Shown in pieces: positions 8,553 to 14,862 of a stretch of DNA of 64,000 nucleotides. This DNA comes from Acinetobacter genomosp. 15BJ (lineage in GTDB: Bacteria > Pseudomonadota > Gammaproteobacteria > Pseudomonadales > Moraxellaceae), in contig NZ_KE007351.1 in the NCBI RefSeq assembly GCF_000400715.1, positions 186,001 through 250,000 of the forward strand, in the 5' to 3' direction. A program made the translations under genes and the position numbers. Position 1 is the stretch's first letter. Each line of letters begins with the position of its first letter. The notes under the pieces were generated by a model. The model saw nothing but the letters and a program-made list of their open reading frames with translations. It did no database searches and was not told where the DNA came from.

Positions 8553-9332
8553 ATGGCAATTTCGAGTTTTGGTAAAATTCTTACTGTGCTGGATTTATTT
8601 TCAGTTTCACGTCCGATTATCAATGTCGATATCATTTGTGATGAGCTTGCGCTATCCAAACCTACCGCCTATCGTTATCTCAAAGAACTGGTTTCGACGG
8701 ACATCTTAAAACGGATTAGTGGCACATCGGGTGACTACACGCTCGGCTCTAAAATTGCGGTTTTAGATTATATTTCTCACAGCACTGATCCACTGATTCA
8801 AATCAGTATTCCCTTTATGCGCGATATCGTGGAACGTACCGAACTGTGCTGCTTATTAACCTATTTAAATCATGATTATTGTATCGACCTACATCATGAG
8901 ACCTTTAAAGATGCCGAATTACTTTCTTTTGGCCGAGGTTGTCCACGACCCGTCTATATCGGTGCTTCGCCCAAGATCGTGATTGCACATTTAAGCAAGC
9001 AACGTATTCAAGCCTATTATCAGCAGTTTTCAAAAGAATTGGCGCAAGTCGGATTTGCACAAACTCCGGATGAGTTCATCCAACACATGCGGAAAATCAA
9101 AAAACAGGGATTCTACTTATCCCAAGGTGAAATCGATCCTCAACTGTGCAGTTTGTCCGTGCCGATTCGTTTCTCCAACAAAGAAGCGCCGATTGCGCTC
9201 ACATTAGTGGCTTCAAAGAATCGTTTTGACTTCATCAACATTCAAAAGTTAATTGAAATCTTGCAAAATAATGCGACTCAAATTGAACATAAATTTGCAA
9301 CACTGTCTGAGAACCAAGGCACCCCTATTTGA
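8553..9332 (+). CDS. IclR-family transcriptional regulator
   Basis: 259 residues with the IclR layout. The N-terminal winged helix-turn-helix (about 5-65) includes LALSKPTAYRYLKELVSTDILKR, and a GAF-like effector domain follows (about 80-250). In Acinetobacter several IclR members (PobR, PcaU) sense aromatic acids such as 4-hydroxybenzoate and protocatechuate. This gene is divergent from an aromatic-acid-type efflux operon, so control of that operon is a reasonable inference. AAGGAG sits about 12 bases before the ATG. The effector domain is only moderately canonical, and the ligand cannot be predicted. Confidence 0.88.
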   Translation: MAISSFGKILTVLDLFSVSRPIINVDIICDELALSKPTAYRYLKELVSTDILKRISGTSGDYTLGSKIAVLDYISHSTDPLIQISIPFMRDIVERTELCCLLTYLNHDYCIDLHHETFKDAELLSFGRGCPRPVYIGASPKIVIAHLSKQRIQAYYQQFSKELAQVGFAQTPDEFIQHMRKIKKQGFYLSQGEIDPQLCSLSVPIRFSNKEAPIALTLVASKNRFDFINIQKLIEILQNNATQIEHKFATLSENQGTPI

Positions 9333-9363
9333 GAATATTAAAAAACATTTACATTTTACATGG

Positions 9364-9392
9364 TTGTAAATTCCAGCAAATTCTCATATGAT
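9364..9392 (+). promoter_or_regulatory. Strong sigma-70-type promoter of the candidate small RNA
   Basis: TTGTAA (9364-9369), exactly 17 bases, then TATGAT (9387-9392). The -35 box overlaps a short inverted repeat, TTACA/TGTAA (about 9355-9369), that could be an operator. It lies 30 bases after the IclR-type stop and no plausible gene follows it. Confidence 0.5.
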
Positions 9393-9398
9393 GATTAT

Positions 9399-9473
9399 GT
9401 TCTTCAGCATACTCTCCCAAAAGAGCATGGCTTTCCTCAGAGAACTAAGCTCATCGTTGTATGGGCTTTTTTC
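9399..9473 (+). ncRNA. Candidate small RNA (about 75 nt) with CU-rich loop
   Basis: A promoter (9364-9392) and an intrinsic terminator bracket about 75 bases with no credible reading frame. The predicted fold pairs GTTCT (9399-9403) with AGAAC (9441-9445). Inside is a hairpin CAT-A-CTCT / AGAG-C-ATG (9408-9429) with the loop CCCAAA, which leaves a CUCUCCC stretch partly exposed, a pattern often used by small RNAs to pair with ribosome-binding sites. The terminator is the 7-bp stem AGCTCAT/ATGGGCT (9448-9467), one pair a G-U wobble, followed by six T. I do not recognise a known family. It could also be a 3'-UTR-derived RNA of the regulator gene. Confidence 0.45.
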
Positions 9474-9496
9474 TTGTCTAGCCATTCATCAGACAA

Positions 9497-9528
9497 TAAA
9501 AAAGCCCTCTTTATAGAAGGCTTTTTAA
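9497..9528. terminator. Bidirectional terminator between the regulator region and pgsA
   Basis: Arms AAAAAGCC and GGCTTTTT (about 9498-9526), with inner TCT/AGA pairing, have A- and T-runs outside. It can end transcription from the left on the plus strand and pgsA transcription on the minus strand. Confidence 0.8.
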
Positions 9529-9548
9529 ATATTAGCTTTGTAATACGA

Positions 9549-10136
9549 TTAAGGCTGTTTTAAGTACGGCCATGCTGCTTTCAAATAAATAAACATCGAC
9601 CATAGGGTGAGAATAACTGCGGCATACAGTAAAGCATAGGCCCATATTTCCAATGGCTTCCAGTTCAATAAGAACACACTAATCGCAATCATTTGGAAAG
9701 CTGTTTTGTATTTTCCAACAGTTGAAACCGCAACACTGGTACGAGCACCTAACTCTGCCATCCACTCACGTAGCGCAGAAACGGTAATCTCTCGCGAAAT
9801 AATTACAATCGCAGCAAAAGCCATTGAAATATTCGGCTGCCATTGCACCAATACAATCAGTGCTGCTGCAACCATCAACTTATCTGCTACTGGATCAAGG
9901 AACCGCCCAAAAGCAGAGCTTTGATTTAAAGTTCGTGCCAAATAGCCATCCAACCAATCTGTCACCGCAGCCAGTACAAATACCGCTGTCAGTATCAGAT
10001 GACGCATCATTCCCCCATGATGCTCAGCAATTCCAATTGCCGGTGGCCAATAAGCAATCACCAAGAAAACAGGAATTAGGGCAATACGTGCCAAAGTTAA
10101 AATATTAGGAATGTTCAGGATTTGCCCTGTACTCAT
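9549..10136 (-). CDS. pgsA: CDP-diacylglycerol--glycerol-3-phosphate 3-phosphatidyltransferase
   Basis: Inner-membrane enzyme that makes phosphatidylglycerol phosphate from CDP-diacylglycerol and glycerol-3-phosphate, the committed step to phosphatidylglycerol and cardiolipin. The CDP-alcohol phosphatidyltransferase signature D-G-x2-A-R-x8-G-x3-D-x3-D is intact, reading DGYLAR, then G, then DPVAD (about residues 62-86). Four to five hydrophobic helices are present. I chose the ATG at 10136 (MSTGQILNIPNILTL), closer to the E. coli N-terminus; an in-frame ATG four codons upstream at 10148 is possible. It lies downstream of uvrC and a thioesterase gene on the same strand; the uvrC-pgsA neighbourhood is common in gammaproteobacteria. 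Confidence 0.93.
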   Translation of the reverse strand: MSTGQILNIPNILTLARIALIPVFLVIAYWPPAIGIAEHHGGMMRHLILTAVFVLAAVTDWLDGYLARTLNQSSAFGRFLDPVADKLMVAAALIVLVQWQPNISMAFAAIVIISREITVSALREWMAELGARTSVAVSTVGKYKTAFQMIAISVFLLNWKPLEIWAYALLYAAVILTLWSMFIYLKAAWPYLKQP

Positions 10137-10239
10137 AAACACCGCCATGTTGTTCGCATCAAATATGCATGTCGCACAAAGGATGTGCCGAGATTATCCA
10201 TGTGTAAGCAACTTTATACGAAATGCACCGCAGTGTCGA

Positions 10240-11040
10240 CTAGGCAAAAACAGCAACTGTCTGTCTAAGTACCGCAATTAAGCGGTTTTCACGATCCCAG
10301 ATATACGCATATTCCGTTGAATAACCATGTTCTGCATATTCAGTCACGACTTTGTATTTAAACCAATCTTGAATTTGATCCACAATCGGCTGCAAATAGG
10401 TAATCTGCCAGCTCAATGAGCTCGCTGGTGCAGGCGTTTTAAACATTGGCAAAACCCCAGGTGGCCAGACATCCATGAGTGCAAACAGATCTGCCAATTG
10501 CATTTTACGGTTTGAGTGCAAACTAGGTGCAAACCGCCCCCAGCCACCAAAATCAGGAACCTTACTGCCTGCCATTGGATAACTCCCTTCTGCCCAACAC
10601 AATTCAAATTGCTGTAAACATTCGGGCATTAACCCCTCAATATAGAAGGTTTTATCCAGTTGTTCAGCTGTTGGATAGTCAGGAACTGTAGGTAAGTTCT
10701 GCACATGAATCCGCGATTCACGTTGTAGGCCAAAACTGGCCACCAAAATACTTTGTACCGCATCATCCTGCCAGAGTCGGATTTCTAAAGTCGTGACTGA
10801 TTTTCCTTCACGTAATATTTCAGCACTGAGTCTGGCCCGCCCTTGTTGCACAGGGCCGACAAAAGTGATGTTACAACTTAATAGTTGTTTTGCTGCATCT
10901 TGTACCGTACTCAGCGCCTTTTGAATCATCAGTCCGGCAATCAACCCGCCAAACACCGTACGGCCTTGTAGCCAACCTGATGGAATATCGATCCATTCTT
11001 GTTGTTCAACCTGTTGATAGAGCGGAAGCAAGGACATCAT
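10240..11040 (-). CDS. Acyl-CoA thioesterase-like double hot-dog protein
   Basis: About 266 residues with a TesB-like double hot-dog arrangement. The N-terminal half shows PSGWLQGRTVFGGLIAGLMIQKA and FVGPVQQGRARLSAEILREGKSVTTLEIRLWQ, typical of thioesterase superfamily PF13622. The C-terminal half carries the second hot-dog (DLFALMDVWPPGVLPMF to the end). Such enzymes hydrolyse acyl-CoA; chain length is unknown. AAGGA immediately precedes two adjacent ATGs at 11040 and 11037, so one of these is the start rather than an upstream in-frame ATG at 11112. It sits between uvrC and pgsA on the same strand with gaps of about 100 bases on both sides. Confidence 0.8.
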   Translation of the reverse strand: MMSLLPLYQQVEQQEWIDIPSGWLQGRTVFGGLIAGLMIQKALSTVQDAAKQLLSCNITFVGPVQQGRARLSAEILREGKSVTTLEIRLWQDDAVQSILVASFGLQRESRIHVQNLPTVPDYPTAEQLDKTFYIEGLMPECLQQFELCWAEGSYPMAGSKVPDFGGWGRFAPSLHSNRKMQLADLFALMDVWPPGVLPMFKTPAPASSLSWQITYLQPIVDQIQDWFKYKVVTEYAEHGYSTEYAYIWDRENRLIAVLRQTVAVFA

Positions 11041-11141
11041 TTTTCCTTCATCATCGAAATACGCTATCTTTGAATGTTTTTCGCCATTTGTGAATGATCG
11101 TTTACACCGCAATCTTGAGAAGATTTAGTCAATCGGTCAAA

Positions 11142-12941
11142 TTACTCATGTAAGATTTTATAAATCGTCCGCGCCAGAACCTCTCCTAGCCCTGGTACTA
11201 ACATCAACTCTTTTTCCGATGCTCTGAGTACCCCTTGTATCCCACCAAAATGCGTCAATAAATCACGACGGCGCTTTGGCCCAAGTCCGGGAATGGCTTC
11301 TAACACAGAGCTACTGCGACGTTTATCCCGTTTAGCGCGGTGTTTGGTAATCGCAAAACGATGCGCTTCATCACGCACCTGTTGAATCAAATGCAAGGCT
11401 TTATGGTCTTCAGGCAATTGAATCTTAGTACCATCGGTAAAATGTAGTGTTTCCAATCCTGGCTTACGACCTTCACCTTTAGATACCCCGATCATAAAGG
11501 CATCCAGCTCTAGCTCTTGCATAACCTCCATCGCCATATGCAATTGCCCTTTACCTCCATCAATTAATAGAAGATCAGGCAACATATTCTTTTTATAGCG
11601 ACGGATCAGGGCTTGCCGCATTGCAGCATAATCATCGCCCCCCGTAATATCCTGAATGGCAAATTGACGATAATCGCGCTTTCGTGACCCGCCCTGATCG
11701 AACACCACACAGGAAGCAATTGGTGCTTCACCCATGGTATGACTAATATCAAAGCATTCAATCCGATCAATCGGACGTCCCACCACCTGTTCAAGCTGGT
11801 GAAAGCGTTCGTTCAGTTCTAGATGATTACTGAGTTTGCCTTTAATTGCATGCTGCACATTCATTTGTGCCAGTTCCAACCACTCGGCACGGGTTTCACG
11901 CACTTTCTGCTTGATCTGTACCTTTTTATTAAAGGTCTGCTGTAAGCCTTCTTCCAATTGCTGCTGGTCGGGCACATTGACATTCACGATCAGCTCTGTC
12001 GGTACTTCATCAGCGACTTGGAAATAAAAGTTCGCCATAAAATCACTGAGCATTTGTCCTAAATCATCACCCAACATATCAGGGAAATAACTTTTCCCTC
12101 CCAGCATCCGTCCATTGCGCACATACATAATCTGGACACAGGTCACCCCTGCTTGATAAGCAATTGCCAGAATATCGGCTTCACCTTTAATTTTAAACAC
12201 GGCTTGCTGTGCCTGTACTTCACGAAGCAAAGCCAAACGATCTCGATAGAACACCGCCTTTTCAAATTCCAGTGCTTCAGCCGCCTGTTCCATTTTCCCA
12301 ATCAGTTCTTGATTCAGCTCTTTGGTATCACCTTGTAGAAAACGGATGGAGTTATCGACATCTTCTTTATAGTCTGCTGGGCTAATCAGGCCGACACAAG
12401 GCGCTGTACAGCGTTTAATTTGGTATTGCAGACACGGACGTTTGCGCTGTGAAAAATAGCTGTTCTCACATTGGCGTACATTAAACAGCTTCTGTAACAC
12501 CAACAAGGTATCGCGCGCGCTATAAGCACTTGGGTACGGCCCAAAAAACTTACCAATTTGATGCTTGCCTTTGCCTCGTCCACTGGCAATCCGAGGATAA
12601 GGCTTGTCTGAAGAAACAAAGATATAGACGTAGGATTTGTCATCCCGCAACATAATGTTATAAGGCGGACGATGCAGCTTAATCAGGTTTTGTTCAAGCA
12701 ATAGCGCTTCTGTTTCGGAACGCACCACCAAGCTTTCAATATCATAAATACGGGCAACCAAGGCCTGCGTTTTCGGATGCTCAATGGTTTTAACAAAATA
12801 GCTTGAGACACGATTTTTTAGATTTTTGGCTTTGCCCACATACAATAACTCCCCATCTTTACCTAGCATTTTATAAACGCCAGGTAACTGAGTCATATGC
12901 GCCAGTATTTTTTCAATGTGTTCTCGAGCGTTTGGGTTCAC
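11142..12941 (-). CDS. uvrC: Excinuclease ABC subunit UvrC
   Basis: Nuclease subunit of UvrABC nucleotide excision repair, which makes the 3' and 5' incisions around bulky lesions. The 599 residues fit the family. A GIY-YIG domain (about 17-95; here LPGVYKML and LLYVGKAKNLKNR) is followed by a Cys-containing segment (FNVRQCENSYF, RPCLQYQIKRC), a UVR motif (about 200-235), an RNase H-like domain beginning ECFDISHTMGEAPIASCVVF (about 395), and tandem helix-hairpin-helix motifs at the C-terminus (LEAIPGLGPKRRRDLL and LMLVPGLGEVLARTI). A 19-bp near-palindrome lies just upstream. Confidence 0.96.
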   Translation of the reverse strand: MNPNAREHIEKILAHMTQLPGVYKMLGKDGELLYVGKAKNLKNRVSSYFVKTIEHPKTQALVARIYDIESLVVRSETEALLLEQNLIKLHRPPYNIMLRDDKSYVYIFVSSDKPYPRIASGRGKGKHQIGKFFGPYPSAYSARDTLLVLQKLFNVRQCENSYFSQRKRPCLQYQIKRCTAPCVGLISPADYKEDVDNSIRFLQGDTKELNQELIGKMEQAAEALEFEKAVFYRDRLALLREVQAQQAVFKIKGEADILAIAYQAGVTCVQIMYVRNGRMLGGKSYFPDMLGDDLGQMLSDFMANFYFQVADEVPTELIVNVNVPDQQQLEEGLQQTFNKKVQIKQKVRETRAEWLELAQMNVQHAIKGKLSNHLELNERFHQLEQVVGRPIDRIECFDISHTMGEAPIASCVVFDQGGSRKRDYRQFAIQDITGGDDYAAMRQALIRRYKKNMLPDLLLIDGGKGQLHMAMEVMQELELDAFMIGVSKGEGRKPGLETLHFTDGTKIQLPEDHKALHLIQQVRDEAHRFAITKHRAKRDKRRSSSVLEAIPGLGPKRRRDLLTHFGGIQGVLRASEKELMLVPGLGEVLARTIYKILHE

Positions 12942-12963
12942 GACATGCCTATTCTCTCTATTT

Positions 12964-12982
12964 ACATCACATGATGTGATGT
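12964..12982. promoter_or_regulatory. Near-perfect 19-bp palindrome upstream of uvrC
   Basis: Nine-base arms ACATCACAT and ATGTGATGT flank one central base, 23 bases upstream of the uvrC start codon. The position and symmetry suggest a dimeric regulator site or a leader hairpin. It contains TCACA and TGTGA in the reverse order to a CRP site, so it is not a standard CRP box. Confidence 0.45.
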
Positions 12983-13044
12983 TTGCTTAATTTTTTTCAA
13001 GCTTTAAATGTGAATATCGTGTAAGAGCCAAGTTTATAAGTGAT

Positions 13045-13464
13045 TTAATGCTCGGAAAGCGTTTGATTTAAGGCCTTGCAAAATGCCTGCTGATCTTTAG
13101 GCGAAATCAAAATATGACTTGCAACCCCATCTTTCTGATAATCAACTCGCAAACGATCCAAAGATAAAGCAGGAGATGAAATTAAATTATGACTTGTCGA
13201 GATTTTAGTAATATCTGAATGATTGATCTGCCACTTGAATAACATCGAACGAATCGTTAAGTGCTGTTCGGTCACAATATAACGCGTATTGAAAATCGGC
13301 CACCATAATATAGCAATCGTCAGAAAATATAGGGCGGCATGTTCAGGATATTGCTGCATGGTGCCTTTCACATACATCGTCCATAAGAATTGCAGTAACA
13401 AGCCTGTCGTTGCAATTACTACACCCCAGAACCACCAATCAATTTTAGAACGAAACGTTTGCAT
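13045..13464 (-). CDS. PH-domain-like membrane protein
   Basis: 139 residues with two hydrophobic helices (about 10-30 and 43-60), followed by a beta-rich domain with the pattern RYIVTEQHLTIRSMLFKWQINHSDITKIS, typical of bacterial PH-like domains (bPH group). Function unknown; such proteins are usually anchored with the PH-like domain in the cytoplasm. It lies between uvrC and lpxO on the same strand, behind the lpxO terminator, so it probably has its own promoter. Confidence 0.65.
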   Translation of the reverse strand: MQTFRSKIDWWFWGVVIATTGLLLQFLWTMYVKGTMQQYPEHAALYFLTIAILWWPIFNTRYIVTEQHLTIRSMLFKWQINHSDITKISTSHNLISSPALSLDRLRVDYQKDGVASHILISPKDQQAFCKALNQTLSEH

Positions 13465-13517
13465 AGATTTTCAAAGTGAATTGTTATGAATTAAAAATAT
13501 TCTAAGCCAAATCCCAT

Positions 13518-13540
13518 AAAAAAACGCCCTTTCGGGCGTT
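13518..13540 (-). terminator. Intrinsic terminator of lpxO
   Basis: Perfect 7-bp stem AACGCCC (13523-13529) / GGGCGTT with loop TTTC, followed on the minus strand by a run of eight T. Confidence 0.9.
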
Positions 13541-13554
13541 GATGTTATTCAAAC

Positions 13555-14469
13555 TTAAAAAACATAAGGACGAATAAAAATGAGGAAGAATAGACCGAGC
13601 ATGATGAACCACTTCAAAAAGTAATACAGGGAACGGTTCGATTTCTTCAAAGCTTTGGCTTTAATACGAATCTGGTAAATATAACCAAATGCTTTGTTTA
13701 AACCACCTGTTTGGTCACCTGCTTCATTAGGCGAACTCGCAGCTGTCATCACACTTTTACCAAACCAGTGATTAAACTTCTCCATAAAGCGAGTCTTTAA
13801 TGGACGCTCTACATCTGCGAAGAAAATAATGCGGTTTTGGTCTGTAGTATTTTCAGCATAGTGGATATAGGTTTCATCAAAAACCACACTCTCACCATCA
13901 CGCCAAGAATAGCGCTCACCATCGACATCGATAAAGCAGCGATCATCATTCGGTGTGATTAAACCTAAGTGATAACGCAATGAACCTGCATACGGGTCAC
14001 GGTGACGAACCAAACGGCTATCTGGTGCCAGCTCAGTAAACATCGCTGCTTTAATCGTTGGTAATGTCTTTAACAAAGCGGTTGTTTTTGGACATAGTTC
14101 GGCCGCTGATGGATGTGCCGAGTCGTACCATTTCAGATAGAACCGTTTCCAGCCTGTTTTAAAGAATGAGTTAAAGCCTAAGTCATCATAGCTACTTGAA
14201 GCTTTAATACCACCTTTGTCGTACAAAGCTTTAGCTTCATCACGAATCATTTCCCAATTTTCATCCAGCACTTTTAAGTCCTGAAAATGTTGAGTGTCGA
14301 TATACGGTTGATTCGGTACTTTGGAAAACATGTACATTAAAAAGTTAATGGGTGCGAGAATCGTAGAATGGTCAAAAAACTGACGATAAAACGAATGCTT
14401 TACTTTACCACGGCGCTGAATATACAAAGCCGAAATGATAAAAATCGCTAATATGATCCACTTAATCAT
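13555..14469 (-). CDS. lpxO: Lipid A hydroxylase LpxO
   Basis: Fe(II)/2-oxoglutarate-dependent oxygenase of the aspartyl/asparaginyl beta-hydroxylase fold that 2-hydroxylates a secondary acyl chain of lipid A. The 304 residues contain an N-terminal membrane helix (3-17) and a C-terminal one (about 284-302). The facial triad is visible as H156 and D158 (RHRDPY) and H203 (DETYIHYAENT), with R213 (NRIIFF) as the likely 2-oxoglutarate anchor. Lipid A 2-hydroxylation is known in Acinetobacter. The gene ends at a strong terminator and is transcribed alone. A related peptide-aspartate hydroxylase role is the main alternative, but the two flanking membrane helices favour LpxO. Confidence 0.85.
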   Translation of the reverse strand: MIKWIILAIFIISALYIQRRGKVKHSFYRQFFDHSTILAPINFLMYMFSKVPNQPYIDTQHFQDLKVLDENWEMIRDEAKALYDKGGIKASSSYDDLGFNSFFKTGWKRFYLKWYDSAHPSAAELCPKTTALLKTLPTIKAAMFTELAPDSRLVRHRDPYAGSLRYHLGLITPNDDRCFIDVDGERYSWRDGESVVFDETYIHYAENTTDQNRIIFFADVERPLKTRFMEKFNHWFGKSVMTAASSPNEAGDQTGGLNKAFGYIYQIRIKAKALKKSNRSLYYFLKWFIMLGLFFLIFIRPYVF

Positions 14470-14862
14470 AGATTACTCTATCTTCTTAGCTGAAAACCAA
14501 ATGCTCAGTTTGATGAATCAAATCTCAAAATCGCACTCAAAATAAGCTTGCTATTCTAGCAAATTTGTCCACTTAAATACCAATTAGCTTACCTAAATCG
14601 GACAAAGCCCTTTTCAAATTCCCCATCACAATCAAAGAGTAAACACTCTATTTCGCTCGAAAAATTTATTTTTATTCATGATTTAGCAATTCAAGTCTAA
14701 GCTTACAATAAATTGATGACCCTAGCGTCACGGCTTGATACAACTTGTTATGTCCTTTTTGGATATAGTTATCGTAAGATTAGCGAAGCTTTTTTGTGTG
14801 CTGAACTGCACACACGCTTTATGACATCCACTCAGAATCCTCCACAACAAGGGAGATCAGGC
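14470..14862 (+). promoter_or_regulatory. lpxO-fadB divergent gap and fadB leader
   Basis: No gene is supported in this 393-base gap. Close to fadB it holds a perfect 7-bp stem TGTGTGC (14795-14801) / GCACACA (14808-14814) with a 6-base loop, about 50 bases before the fadB ATG. It also has a short GAGT/ACTC inverted repeat near 14638-14649. An in-frame ATG at 14713 could extend FadB by 50 residues, but the extension lacks family similarity. AAGGGAG directly precedes the chosen start. I could not find a convincing -35/-10 pair. Confidence 0.4.

Noticed and set aside
9360..9563. 67-codon plus-strand open frame behind the IclR-type gene
   Set aside because: It runs through one intrinsic terminator and into a second, has no ribosome-binding site, and overlaps a promoter that points to an RNA.
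12964..12982. CRP site upstream of uvrC
   Set aside because: The half-sites are in the order TCACA then TGTGA with a 3-base gap, the inverse of the CRP arrangement.
14713..14862. N-terminal extension of FadB
   Set aside because: The added 50 residues have no family counterpart, they would include the leader hairpin, and AAGGGAG precedes the ATG at 14863.
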